Assembly: GCA_043718505.1 (NCBI GenBank) | Contig: JAYSVN010000048.1 | Span: 1 to 33,533 of the forward strand | DNA length: 33,533 nucleotides | Origin: JAGOSA01 sp043718505 | GTDB lineage: Bacteria > Patescibacteriota > Minisyncoccia > Phycocordibacterales > UBA9973 | Reading direction: 5' to 3' | Part shown: piece after piece, positions 6,353-15,041 of the stretch | Layout: each line of letters starts with the position of its first letter | Position numbering within the stretch: the stretch's first letter is position 1 | The notes under the pieces: model-generated | What the model was told of the DNA's origin: nothing | The model's input: only the letters and a program-made list of their open reading frames with translations | Database searches by the model: none | Program-made: the position numbers and the translations under genes

Positions 6353-9300
6353 ATGTTTAAAAAAATTGTTAGTTGGGCAACCATCAATAGGAATAAAACA
6401 ATCTTACTTGCACTATTGTTTACCTTCTTAGGAGTTTATGCCGGTCTAAATATGGAGGTTGATGTTTTACCCGACATCAACAAGCCTACCGTGATAGTTT
6501 TTGCGGAAGCTGACGGTCTTGCGCCAGAAGAAGTTGAAAAAGCAGTATTGGTACCTTTGGAAAATGCAGTTCTTGGTACTGCTGGTGTAGAAAGAGTTCG
6601 CGGAACAGCCTCCTTTGCATTGGGCATTATCAATATCGAATTTCCATTTGGTAGTGACATTTACAAAAACCGGCAATTAGTCCAAGAACGCATCTCAGCG
6701 GTTGCAGTACCTCCTAATGTAAAAGTTTCTCTGGGCCCGGTTTCTTCTGTTATGGGTGAAATTATGTGGGCAGGGGTGAAAAGTGATTCCAAGATATCGC
6801 CGACTGACTTACGAACATATGTAGACTTCACTCTAAAACCAAACTTACTTAAAGTGAGAGGTATTTCAGATGTCATTGTTATGGGTGGAGATGTTCTTGA
6901 GTGGCAGGTCCGGCTCAATGCGGAAGCTCTGAGCAAATACAATATTACTCAGGAAGAAGTAAATCTCGTATTGGAAAGAAATCTGCAAAATGCATCTGCG
7001 GGCATCCTGCAGCAACAAAACAAAGAGTATCCTGTGAGAATTTTCGTGGCACCGAAAGAAATCAGTGAATTAGCAGATATTGCCATAAAGACAGAAAATG
7101 GTGGAGTTCGACTAGGTGAAATTGCCTCGTTTGTAGAAGGTGCAAGTATTGTCCGCGGAGGTGCATCAGTCGATGGTAGTCAAGGAATAATTCTCAGAAT
7201 ATTCAAACAACCCAATGCAGAAACATTGGAAGTGACTCAAGAGATAGATAGTCTTTTTGTAAATTTACAAAAGACAACTCCAGGTGGCATAACGCTACGC
7301 ACAGACTTGTTTAGGCAAGAATGGTTTATTTCGGCCGGACTTTCGAATGTGGAAAAGGCACTTATTGAAGCACTTATAATTGTCGCGCTTATTGTCTTTC
7401 TGTTCTTGATGAAATGGAGACCGACTCTTATAACATTATTAGCTATACCTACATCCATTGCAGTTACTGCAATAATATTCAAGTTGTTGGGATTATCAGT
7501 AAATGTAATGACGCTTGGAGGTATCGCTGTGGCAATAGGTGAACTCGTAGATGATGCAATCGTTAGCGTAGAGAATATTATAAAAAGACTACGTGGCAAA
7601 AAAGCAACAGGACTAGAGAGGTTAAAAATAATTGTTGATGCGGTTCAAGAAGTTCGAGGATCGATCATCTATGCAACTATTTTAGTGGTTCTTGTATTTG
7701 TACCTGTTTTTTTCCTGCCCGGTGTTGAAGGTAAGTTACTTACTTCTCTAGGTCTGTCGTATATAATTTCGCTCATTGCGTCGCTTATTGTTTCAGTTAC
7801 TCTCACACCCGCGCTGGCATCCTGGCTATTACATGAAGGCGATCACGAAGAAAAACCTCCAAAAATAATTACATGGATTGAATCGACCACAGAAAAGATA
7901 TTAAGAGCGATCATCCATTCTTGGAAAGTGGTTACAGGCATATTTATAGTTATGATCATTGCAACCATTATTCTATATGCTAATGCCGGGAAAGAAGGTA
8001 TACCGCCCTTTAACGAAGACTCACTTACCATAGGTGTATTGCTTCCGAACGGAACGGGACTAGAGACTACAAATTTATTTGTTCAAAATATTGGCGCACA
8101 GATTAAATCACTCCCGTTTGTATCAAATGTGAGCAATACTACCGGTCGTGCAGGTGCAGATGCCCATGCGAGTGGTGCAAATTCAGGGGAAATGCAGGTG
8201 GTCTTCAAAGAAGGGTCTGCGGAGAAAATAAATGAATATATTCCAGAAGTGCAAAATATACTCAATAAGTTTTCTGGTGCAAGCTTTTCACTTGGGAAAC
8301 CGATAACCCATCGTGTCGAAGAATTACTTTCAGGTGTACGCGCGCCGATTGTCATAAAATTATACGGTGATGATGTGGATAAACTGCGCAGTTACGGAAA
8401 TATAGTAATAAGTGCATTGCATTCACAAGAAGGAGTAAGCAATGCCCAGCTTTCGCGTGATGTAAAAGTTTCTGAAATACATATTTACCCAGACACAGCT
8501 ATGCTTTCTAAACAAGGCAACGATCCTGGACTTCTTGGTGAGGAAATAGAATCAGGTTTCATCGGAAACTATGTTGGTGAGATTGTATCAGGATTACAGC
8601 GAATACCTGTAGTCACTAAGCTTGATAATGAAAGCAGGAATTCGTTTGGCGGATTACGAGATACAATGGTGAGCGAAACAGGGATGAACATCGGAAGTGT
8701 TTCGAGCATAGAGTTTAGCGAAGGAAGAACATCAATAAGTCATGAAGGTGGACAGAGAGTCGTCGTCGTCAGTGCAAATTATGAAGGTGGTGACGTTGTT
8801 GGTGCTGTCGATATCGTAAAATCAACGCTAGAGAAAGGCGAACAACCAGATAATATAACTGTTAGTTATGAAGGAACTTATCAAAGCCAAAAAGAAAACA
8901 GTAGTAAATTATTGTTCTTATTTATTATTGTCATAGCACTGATAGCGCTCATACTCTATGGTGCCTTTTCTTCTTGGATATTAACCGCACTCATTCTTCT
9001 TAATATCCCCGTAGCATTCTTCGGTGGATTATTATTCGTGTATATAGAGGGGGGAACTATCAGTTTGGCCCACCTTGTTGGTTTTATTTCGCTGGCGGGC
9101 ATAGCTTCGCGAAATGGAATCATGCTTATTTCAAGAATGAAAGAGCTGGATGAAGAAAAAGTACCGGGGATAGACATACAAACAGTAATTATTGCAACCA
9201 AAGAAAGAGTTGTGCCTGTCCTTATGACTTCAATCGTTACAGGGTTGGCTCTCATACCATTTATTCTTGGGGCTGATTCACCGGGTAAGGAATTTTTGGC

Positions 9301-9400
9301 ACCTCTTGCAGTGGTTATTACGGGCGGTCTTATTACTTCCACTATCACGTCACTATTCTTTATGCCGGTATTACTAGAACGATTTGGCAAGAAAGTGTAA
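6353..9400 (+). CDS. RND efflux permease, heavy-metal (CusA/CzcA-like) type
   Basis: This 1015-residue protein has the typical RND layout: an N-terminal helix, a large outer loop, a helix bundle, a second loop and a second bundle. Near the start are D-V-L-P-D-I-N-K-P and G-L-A-P-E-E-V-E, both RND hallmarks. Helix 4 carries G-E-L-V-D-D-A-I-V with Asp400-Asp401, the expected proton-relay acids. The second bundle carries G-I-A-S-R-N-G-I-M-L, where AcrB has its Lys940. The adaptor gene precedes it by 5 bases. I see no TolC/CusC-type gene in the window. The length is normal for the family. Substrate is likely Cu(I), Ag(I) or a divalent metal, judged from neighbours rather than from a proven Met triad. 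Confidence 0.9.
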   Translation: MFKKIVSWATINRNKTILLALLFTFLGVYAGLNMEVDVLPDINKPTVIVFAEADGLAPEEVEKAVLVPLENAVLGTAGVERVRGTASFALGIINIEFPFGSDIYKNRQLVQERISAVAVPPNVKVSLGPVSSVMGEIMWAGVKSDSKISPTDLRTYVDFTLKPNLLKVRGISDVIVMGGDVLEWQVRLNAEALSKYNITQEEVNLVLERNLQNASAGILQQQNKEYPVRIFVAPKEISELADIAIKTENGGVRLGEIASFVEGASIVRGGASVDGSQGIILRIFKQPNAETLEVTQEIDSLFVNLQKTTPGGITLRTDLFRQEWFISAGLSNVEKALIEALIIVALIVFLFLMKWRPTLITLLAIPTSIAVTAIIFKLLGLSVNVMTLGGIAVAIGELVDDAIVSVENIIKRLRGKKATGLERLKIIVDAVQEVRGSIIYATILVVLVFVPVFFLPGVEGKLLTSLGLSYIISLIASLIVSVTLTPALASWLLHEGDHEEKPPKIITWIESTTEKILRAIIHSWKVVTGIFIVMIIATIILYANAGKEGIPPFNEDSLTIGVLLPNGTGLETTNLFVQNIGAQIKSLPFVSNVSNTTGRAGADAHASGANSGEMQVVFKEGSAEKINEYIPEVQNILNKFSGASFSLGKPITHRVEELLSGVRAPIVIKLYGDDVDKLRSYGNIVISALHSQEGVSNAQLSRDVKVSEIHIYPDTAMLSKQGNDPGLLGEEIESGFIGNYVGEIVSGLQRIPVVTKLDNESRNSFGGLRDTMVSETGMNIGSVSSIEFSEGRTSISHEGGQRVVVVSANYEGGDVVGAVDIVKSTLEKGEQPDNITVSYEGTYQSQKENSSKLLFLFIIVIALIALILYGAFSSWILTALILLNIPVAFFGGLLFVYIEGGTISLAHLVGFISLAGIASRNGIMLISRMKELDEEKVPGIDIQTVIIATKERVVPVLMTSIVTGLALIPFILGADSPGKEFLAPLAVVITGGLITSTITSLFFMPVLLERFGKKV

Positions 9401-9417
9401 AGTCTTAATCTAAAAAA

Positions 9418-9426
9418 TGCTAGAAT
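9418..9426 (+). promoter_or_regulatory. Extended -10 promoter for tspO
   Basis: TGC-TAGAAT, with the hexamer at 9421-9426, lies 6 bases before the GTG start at 9433. Transcription would begin at or next to the start codon, so the mRNA would be leaderless. It overlaps the only in-frame-shifted ATG (9425), which is followed at once by TGA. Confidence 0.5.
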
Positions 9427-9432
9427 GGACCC

Positions 9433-9837
9433 GTGAACACATCCAACTGGTACGCTCAACTCCTCAAACCAACATGGGCTCCACCGAGCTGGCTCTTTGG
9501 ACCAGTATGGACTGTACTGTATGCAATCATCGCAATTTCTTTCGGCACGGTACTTTATAGAGCATACACTGGTAAAATCGCTTGGATGGTGGCTTTACCA
9601 TTTATACTCAATCTGATTTTCAATTTCGCTTTTACACCACTTCAATTTGGACTCAAAAATAACTTCCTCGCTTCGATCGATATACTGCTCGTTCTCGGCA
9701 CGCTCGTCTGGGCACTATATGCCATCTGGCACGCTTCTCCAGAATTGCGCTGGGTCGTATACGTTAACATACCGTATCTTCTCTGGGGAACATTTGCGAC
9801 TTGCTTACAACTATCGATCACTTATTTAAATAAATAA
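9433..9837 (+). CDS. tspO: TspO/MBR family tryptophan-rich sensory protein
   Basis: The product has 134 residues and five predicted transmembrane helices, the normal size for TspO. The N-terminus shows the family pattern W-Y-x-x-L-x-K-P-x-W-x-P-P and F-G-P-V-W-T-V-L-Y, followed by N-L-I-F-N-F-A-F-T-P-L-Q-F-G and a W-x-x-Y-V-N-I-P-Y-L-L-W-G-T-F-A helix 5. TspO proteins bind porphyrins and related ligands and act in tetrapyrrole or stress responses. The start is GTG, preceded by an extended -10 element 6 bases away. It follows the pump by 32 bases but appears to have its own promoter, so co-regulation with the metal island is uncertain. Confidence 0.92.
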   Translation: MNTSNWYAQLLKPTWAPPSWLFGPVWTVLYAIIAISFGTVLYRAYTGKIAWMVALPFILNLIFNFAFTPLQFGLKNNFLASIDILLVLGTLVWALYAIWHASPELRWVVYVNIPYLLWGTFATCLQLSITYLNK

Positions 9838-9849
9838 TGTATTTAAATA
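9823..9849. repeat. Two copies of a 10-bp palindrome spanning the tspO stop
   Basis: TATTTAAATA occurs at 9823-9832 and 9840-9849, separated by 7 bases. Each copy is palindromic, so the pair could also fold into a 10-bp AT hairpin. The first copy overlaps the end of tspO, and the second ends 4 bases before the next ATG. No T-run follows, so it is a poor terminator. Confidence 0.6.
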
Positions 9850-9853
9850 GATA

Positions 9854-10294
9854 ATGAAAAAGATTTTTGACCCACGCTTTAAACCAGATTTGACCCCAAA
9901 AGAAATGCTTGAGCTTGGTGTTTTTGGGGGACTATATTTTTCCGACAAACCAAAAGAATTTCCTAAAAATTGGTTTACAAAAGCCAAACTATCTCCCGAT
10001 GGCAAACGTCATAAAGAGCTCAATTTTTTTGGTGTGAATGCCAGTCAGCCACTTTCTGTTTGGCAAGCCAAAGGTTGGATTAATCAGCAAGATCCGCGCG
10101 GCTGGTTTGAGTGGTATTGCCGGTACTACCTCGGACGTCGAACCAACGATGATGAAAGGCAAATAAAAAGATGGGTAGCGATGCGCAGGCATATAGGACA
10201 AATTAAAAATAATTGCCGAACCGGAGATATTTTTTGTCGTCCGCGTCAAAGGCAAGCTTTGCTTCACTGGGCATATGATTCAAGAAAAATGTAG
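9854..10294 (+). CDS. Conserved protein of unknown function (Trp/Arg-rich)
   Basis: The product has 146 residues, no membrane segment, and a dense conserved-looking core: D-P-R-G-W-F-E-W-Y-C-R-Y-Y-L-G-R-R, then R-W-x-A-M-R-R-H, N-C-R-T-G-D, and C-R-P-R-Q-R-Q-A-L-L-H-W-A-Y-D. From memory, proteins with this core occur in diverse bacteria and also in fungi and plants, without a known function. The three Cys and the many Arg/Trp residues could suit nucleic-acid or cofactor binding, but nothing shows this. The start follows a palindromic AT repeat, and the gene sits between tspO and a glycosidase with no clear functional link. Confidence 0.75.
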   Translation: MKKIFDPRFKPDLTPKEMLELGVFGGLYFSDKPKEFPKNWFTKAKLSPDGKRHKELNFFGVNASQPLSVWQAKGWINQQDPRGWFEWYCRYYLGRRTNDDERQIKRWVAMRRHIGQIKNNCRTGDIFCRPRQRQALLHWAYDSRKM

Positions 10295-10301
10295 GCGGGC
10301 T

Positions 10302-10310
10302 TGGTATACT
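10302..10310 (+). promoter_or_regulatory. Extended -10 promoter for the GH3 gene
   Basis: TGG-TATACT, with the hexamer at 10305-10310, lies 5 bases before the ATG at 10316. This predicts a leaderless mRNA and argues against the in-frame TTG at 10301, which overlaps the promoter. Confidence 0.5.
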
Positions 10311-10315
10311 CAAAT

Positions 10316-11638
10316 ATGCGAAAATCTCTCATTATTTTCATAATCCTGCTCGTCACCGCTCTCATCGTAATTGCCTTTCAAAAAAAACCAGTTGATCCAC
10401 AGCAAACTGAGAATCAAACTCCTGCAGTTGAAATGATTGACGAAAATTCTGCCAAAAATTCTGCCGAAAATCTGGCTGAAAAACCGCAATCCAGCGAACC
10501 TCAAATCGCAACCGACACCGACACTCAAACTGACGCCCAACTCCTAACCAAAATCGACCAACTTTTCATCCTCGGTTTTCGTGGATACGATTTTGCCAAA
10601 GCGCCTGACATCAAGCGAGCTCTTGCCGAAACTAACCTTGGTGGCGTGATTTTATTTGACTATGATACGCCAACCAAAAAATACACGCGCAATATTAAGT
10701 CCGATGCGCAAGTGAAAAAGCTCATCAATGATTTGCAAACAAATGCAAAAACACCACTTTTCATTTCAGTCGACGAAGAAGGAGGGAAAGTAAGCAGGCT
10801 AAAAAATCTGGCTGGTTTTCAAAAAACATCTTCGGCTGCATATTTGGGAACACAAAATACCGCAACTGTTCGCACTGTCGGCAAAAATCTTGGCACACAA
10901 CTTACAAGCTACGGTTTCAATATGGATTTTGCGCCGGTACTTGACGTCAATGTAAATCCAAAAAATCCTGTCATCGGTGGCATTGATCGTTCATTTTCGG
11001 CCAGCACAGCCACTGTGAGTGAGAAAGGAATTGCTTTCATGAACGGACTTTTGGAAAGTGCCCGAGAAACTGGCTCAGGTAGTAGCACTGGTCGCGGCGC
11101 AAGCAGCGGCATGGTGCCGGTCGGCAAACATTTTCCGGGCCACGGCAGTTCAACTGCTGACAGCCACCTCGGTTTTGTTGATATCACCGATACATATAAA
11201 GAGTATGAACTCGAACCATTCAAGGCCGCTTGCGCAGCAGGATTGCCGGCCATTATGGTTGCACATGTCTACAATAAAAATGTTGATCCGACCTATCCGG
11301 CCACACTTTCGAAAAATCATATGCAGGTACTCAAAAAAGATATTGGTTGCGTGAGTCAGCTGGTTATTTCCGACGACATGGATATGCGCGCTATTAGTTC
11401 TCAGTATGGACGAAAGGAAGCCGTCATACGTTCGCTTAATGCCGGCGTCGATGTGCTCATTATTTCCAACAATGTTACCGGCTACGATGCTGAAGTTTTC
11501 TTCAAAGCTAGAAAAATTGTGCTTGAGGCAGTGAAAAGTGGTGAGATTTCCAAAGAGCGACTCCAAGAAGCATATGAGAAGGTGAAGGCGTTTAAGTTGA
11601 AATATATTGTGAAATCATCTGCTATAATTCCAATATGA
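10316..11638 (+). CDS. Membrane-anchored glycoside hydrolase family 3, NagZ-like
   Basis: The product has 440 residues. An N-terminal membrane helix (about 4-21) and an Ala/Asn/Thr-rich linker (about 25-75) precede a GH3 barrel. Motifs in order are V-D-E-E-G-G (152-157), D-F-A-P-V-L-D-V-N, K-H-F-P-G-H-G-S-S-T-A-D-S-H (271-284, the NagZ Asp/His loop) and S-D-D-M-D-M (352-357, holding the catalytic Asp nucleophile). NagZ enzymes remove N-acetylglucosamine from peptidoglycan fragments. The anchor places this one outside the membrane, unlike the cytoplasmic NagZ of E. coli, so it may act on its own or a neighbour's wall. A Gly/Ser-rich insertion precedes the active-site loop. ATG 10316 is preferred because of the promoter just before it. 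Confidence 0.85.
   Translation: MRKSLIIFIILLVTALIVIAFQKKPVDPQQTENQTPAVEMIDENSAKNSAENLAEKPQSSEPQIATDTDTQTDAQLLTKIDQLFILGFRGYDFAKAPDIKRALAETNLGGVILFDYDTPTKKYTRNIKSDAQVKKLINDLQTNAKTPLFISVDEEGGKVSRLKNLAGFQKTSSAAYLGTQNTATVRTVGKNLGTQLTSYGFNMDFAPVLDVNVNPKNPVIGGIDRSFSASTATVSEKGIAFMNGLLESARETGSGSSTGRGASSGMVPVGKHFPGHGSSTADSHLGFVDITDTYKEYELEPFKAACAAGLPAIMVAHVYNKNVDPTYPATLSKNHMQVLKKDIGCVSQLVISDDMDMRAISSQYGRKEAVIRSLNAGVDVLIISNNVTGYDAEVFFKARKIVLEAVKSGEISKERLQEAYEKVKAFKLKYIVKSSAIIPI
11620..11628 (+). promoter_or_regulatory. Extended -10 promoter within the 3' end of the GH3 gene
   Basis: TGC-TATAAT, with the hexamer at 11623-11628, is a consensus extended -10 embedded in the last codons of the GH3 gene, 6 bases before the ATG of the 54-residue protein. 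It would give that gene its own leaderless transcript. Confidence 0.5.
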
Positions 11639-11799
11639 AAATCCCATGGCACAAAGTAACCTGGTATACAAAATTAGGCGCAGTCATAGTATTGTTCGTC
11701 ATTTTACCAGCCTTATCGTTTTGCTTTGGCCGAATGTATCAGGAGGTCATAGATGCAGAACGGGGTATTGTGCCGGCCATGCATGGAAAGTACGAATAG
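11635..11799 (+). CDS. 54-residue single-helix membrane protein
   Basis: This short gene starts inside the GH3 stop (ATGA overlap) and encodes M-K-I-P-W-H-K-V-T-W-Y-T-K-L, then one hydrophobic helix (about 14-33), then F-G-R-M-Y-Q-E-V-I-D and a short polar tail. Small proteins with the same layout (a K-V-T-W-Y-S/T-K-L lead, one helix, F-x-x-G-x-x-Y) recur in Parcubacteria genomes, as far as I recall. Function is unknown. A consensus extended -10 six bases upstream supports the start. It is followed by a 56-base gap with the promoter of the NHL-repeat gene. Confidence 0.7.
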   Translation: MKIPWHKVTWYTKLGAVIVLFVILPALSFCFGRMYQEVIDAERGIVPAMHGKYE

Positions 11800-11837
11800 C
11801 TAATCAACAATAGAGTACATATATATGTGCTCTATTT

Positions 11838-11846
11838 TGCTATAAT
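11838..11846 (+). promoter_or_regulatory. Extended -10 promoter for the NHL-repeat gene
   Basis: TGC-TATAAT, with the hexamer at 11841-11846, is a perfect extended -10. It lies 9 bases before the GTG start at 11856, giving a leader of about two or three bases. No clear -35 is seen. Confidence 0.55.
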
Positions 11847-11855
11847 TAAACATCT

Positions 11856-14800
11856 GTGAATTTTATCAAGGCTCACCACAAACTGATCCATGGGATTATT
11901 ATTCTCCTCACGATAGCTGTTAACTTATCGTTTTTTACTGGTTACTCCAAAGCCCTTTCTCAGCCCGAATTCGTAAGGAAGTGGGGTACTTTTGGCACGA
12001 TAACAAGCTCATATCCGCTTCAAATTGCTTATGCGCCAAGCGGGGACATATACGTTTCTGATGCTAATAACCACATCGTTAGTGTTTTTGATACAGCTGG
12101 CACGCTCAAATTTAAGTTTGGCGGTATAGGGAATGGTGACGGACAATTTTGGTATCCATGGGGAATAACTATTAATCCGACAAGCGGTAATGTCTACGTC
12201 GCAGACAGCGGCAATCATCGCATAAAAGTTTTTAAACCGGACGGAACATACCTTTCGAAATTTGAGACAACAGGAAGCGTGCCGAGAGGAATTGCTTTTG
12301 ACGCAAATAATAAACTGTATGTTGTCGATTCAGGCAATCACCGTATTTCCATTTTCGATACCCAGGGTGTTTTACAATCACAATTCGGCACAGCCGGAAC
12401 CGGAAATAAACAATTTCAATATCCGGAAGGTGTTGCTATTGATTCTTTCGGCAGAATTTATGTGGCTGATACAGGCAATCATCGCGTGCAATTTTTCTCA
12501 AGCGCCCAAAATTATTTAGGTGAATTTGGCGGCTTTGGCACACTAAATGGAAAATTTGATTATCCCAAAAGTGTAGCAATTGCTCCGAATAATAATATCT
12601 ATGTCACAGATGCCAATAACCAGCGCATTCAGGTTTTTGGTCAGCTCGGTAATCACCTACAAAGTTTCGGTTCAGCGGGAAGCGGTATCGGCCAATTTAG
12701 TTCGGCCCAGTCAATTGCAATTGCTCCGGATTTTAAAACCTATGTTGCTGACGGCGGAAACCATCGCATTCAGGTTTTTAATGCAGCCAACACATTCACT
12801 TCAAGTTTTTCTTATGATAACCAATGGATAGATGCTACTTTTAATTATCCTCACAGCCTAGCCGTTTCGCCGCTCAATCAATTTGTCTATGTTACTGATA
12901 CCAGAAACCACAGAATAAAAGTTTTTGACGCTGCCGGTGTTTACAAATTTCAGTTTGGTAAGCGAGGCCAGGATGCAGGAGAATTTTATTACCCGGATGC
13001 AATTGCTGCCGCACCAAATGGTGTTATATACGTAGCTGACGGAAATAATCGCATCCAGGTTTTCAATGATCTAGGTGTTTACCAATTCGAATTTGGATGG
13101 AGCGGCATTGGTATAGGAGAATTTACAGCTATACATGGGCTGACAGTTAGTAATGACGGAAAGGTTTATGTTACTGACTTCTACCGTATCCAGGTATTTG
13201 AATTAGACGGTACGCCGAGCAATATTACTTTTGGTACTCAAGGACAGGCTCACGGGCAATTCTCAAATCCTTTCGGTATTGCCATTGGTCCTGACGATAA
13301 ACTTTATATTGCTGATAGTAATAATAATCGTATTGAAATATACACTCGCAACGGTCAATATATTGGTACGATCGGCAGTACTCACGGTGATTCACAACTT
13401 AAATCACCGCGTGGCATTGCTCTTGATGCGGCCGGTAATGTCTACGTCGCTGACAGCGGCAATCATCGCATAGCCATTTTTGACTCGACTGGAAACTTTG
13501 TAACTAAAGTTGGAGTGCCAGGAACTGGAAATAGTGCCTTCAATAATATTCAAGGTCTTGCGCTCATGCCTAATACCGATATCTATGTTACTGATACTGA
13601 CAATCAGCGTATTCAGGTATTTCGTACTACTACCCAGAATAATGGAGGGACTACAGGAAATACGACTGGCGGCACTTCTGGTACTGGAGGTGGAACAAGC
13701 GGCGGAGGACTTGGTGCTATAAAACTTTGTACTGATGTAATAGCGCTTAATCATGGCAGTCCGATACCATGTACCTATCCACCGTCTACGGTAGCGATTA
13801 ATACAAATGATACTAACGAACCAAATGAGTCATTGCCACCTGACGATGAAAATCAAAATCCAATTACACCTGATCAAAGACCGCGCTCTGAAACGCGTAC
13901 CATACTGACATCAATTATTCCTCAACCGGTTCGAAATATTATTACTGCAACCGGCAAAGCTATTTCCGGTCAAATTCTTGAACCGACCCGCATTACTATT
14001 GAGAAAATTGACAGAGCAACTCCTGTTCCAATAAAAACCACAGTGCCGAGAGCAATTACTATGTCAGGTCTCCTGATCGGTTCTGTTGCCATGATTACCG
14101 ACAACTTTTTTGCTGCGCCGATTACGTTTCCGCAAATCTTACTTTTCCCGTCAAGACTTTTTGCCAATATTTTAACTATGCTTGGTATTAGAAAGCGCCG
14201 ACGCCCATGGGGGACAGTATATGATTCAATATCCAAACAACCTGTCGACCCAATTCATCTTGAACTTGTCGATCCTGAAGGACGCATTGCCGCAAAGACG
14301 ATAACTGATTTCTACGGTCGTTATAGTTTCAACGTTGAACCAGGGCATTACATGCTCCGTCCGGTCAAAACGGGCTTTATCTTCCCGTCATTTATTCTGG
14401 CCCATACAAATAGAGATGAAATATATCGGGATTTATATTTTGGTAACTTTTTTGAAATTAAAAATAAAGGTGAACTCATTTCCAAAAATATTCCCATGGA
14501 CCGAACTAATTTTAATTGGCCGGAATTTTTTCAGGAGGAACAAAAATTACTTAATGCCTATGCGCGTCGTGATTTTTTTGTCAGTAAACTTTCGCGCATA
14601 CTTTTCGTAGCCGGATTTGTAGTTGCAGCTCTCTCGCTTTTACTTGCTCCAAGATCCTACACAGTCATTGTTTTTGCTCTTTACCTTTTTATGTATGTCA
14701 TGAATAAGGCCGGTATCAATCCGTCAAAACTTGGTCAAGTTGTGGAAGAGGAAAGCAAAAGTCCGCTTTCTTTTGCAGTCATCAGGCTTTTCTCTCTTAA

Positions 14801-14990
14801 TCTCGGCAATGAAGTTATTCGCAAGGTGACTAATAAGTACGGGCAATTCTACTGTCCTGTGCCGAACGGTAAATACTACCTTTCATACGACCGTAAGAAT
14901 CCTAACGGCACATATACTGAAGCCGAAAATAAAGAATATGTTGAAGTAAAACGCGGCGTCGTTTCAGGGCATTTTGAGGCCAGGTTCTAA
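11856..14990 (+). CDS. Large surface protein: NHL-repeat propellers, linker, membrane helices and carboxypeptidase-regulatory-like domains
   Basis: The product has 1044 residues. A signal or anchor helix (about 12-30) leads into about 12 NHL repeats (to about residue 590). Each has a variant of Y-V-A-D-S-G-N-H-R-I-x-V-F preceded by F-x-x-P-x-G-I-A, enough for two six-bladed propellers. A Gly/Thr-rich linker and a Pro/Asp/Asn-rich region follow. After these come a hydrophobic stretch, a domain resembling carboxypeptidase-regulatory or CNA-B folds (W-G-T-V-Y-D-S-I-S-K-Q-P-V-D, then D-F-Y-G-R-Y-S-F-N-V), a pair of membrane helices (about 910-950), and a second such domain (K-Y-G-Q-F-Y-C-P-V-P-N-G-K). 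The propellers should face outside and bind ligand or partner. The start is GTG. Confidence 0.85.
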   Translation: MNFIKAHHKLIHGIIILLTIAVNLSFFTGYSKALSQPEFVRKWGTFGTITSSYPLQIAYAPSGDIYVSDANNHIVSVFDTAGTLKFKFGGIGNGDGQFWYPWGITINPTSGNVYVADSGNHRIKVFKPDGTYLSKFETTGSVPRGIAFDANNKLYVVDSGNHRISIFDTQGVLQSQFGTAGTGNKQFQYPEGVAIDSFGRIYVADTGNHRVQFFSSAQNYLGEFGGFGTLNGKFDYPKSVAIAPNNNIYVTDANNQRIQVFGQLGNHLQSFGSAGSGIGQFSSAQSIAIAPDFKTYVADGGNHRIQVFNAANTFTSSFSYDNQWIDATFNYPHSLAVSPLNQFVYVTDTRNHRIKVFDAAGVYKFQFGKRGQDAGEFYYPDAIAAAPNGVIYVADGNNRIQVFNDLGVYQFEFGWSGIGIGEFTAIHGLTVSNDGKVYVTDFYRIQVFELDGTPSNITFGTQGQAHGQFSNPFGIAIGPDDKLYIADSNNNRIEIYTRNGQYIGTIGSTHGDSQLKSPRGIALDAAGNVYVADSGNHRIAIFDSTGNFVTKVGVPGTGNSAFNNIQGLALMPNTDIYVTDTDNQRIQVFRTTTQNNGGTTGNTTGGTSGTGGGTSGGGLGAIKLCTDVIALNHGSPIPCTYPPSTVAINTNDTNEPNESLPPDDENQNPITPDQRPRSETRTILTSIIPQPVRNIITATGKAISGQILEPTRITIEKIDRATPVPIKTTVPRAITMSGLLIGSVAMITDNFFAAPITFPQILLFPSRLFANILTMLGIRKRRRPWGTVYDSISKQPVDPIHLELVDPEGRIAAKTITDFYGRYSFNVEPGHYMLRPVKTGFIFPSFILAHTNRDEIYRDLYFGNFFEIKNKGELISKNIPMDRTNFNWPEFFQEEQKLLNAYARRDFFVSKLSRILFVAGFVVAALSLLLAPRSYTVIVFALYLFMYVMNKAGINPSKLGQVVEEESKSPLSFAVIRLFSLNLGNEVIRKVTNKYGQFYCPVPNGKYYLSYDRKNPNGTYTEAENKEYVEVKRGVVSGHFEARF

Positions 14991-15041
14991 TTCTCGCTGC
15001 CCGGTTTAGTATTTATCGCAGTTTTACTTTTCTTCTTGCGG

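Noticed and set aside
11856..13620. Regularly spaced DNA similarity in the NHL gene, considered as a tandem repeat or CRISPR-like array
   Set aside because: The periodicity is explained by protein repeats of about 50 codons; repeat units are diverged at DNA level and lie in one reading frame.
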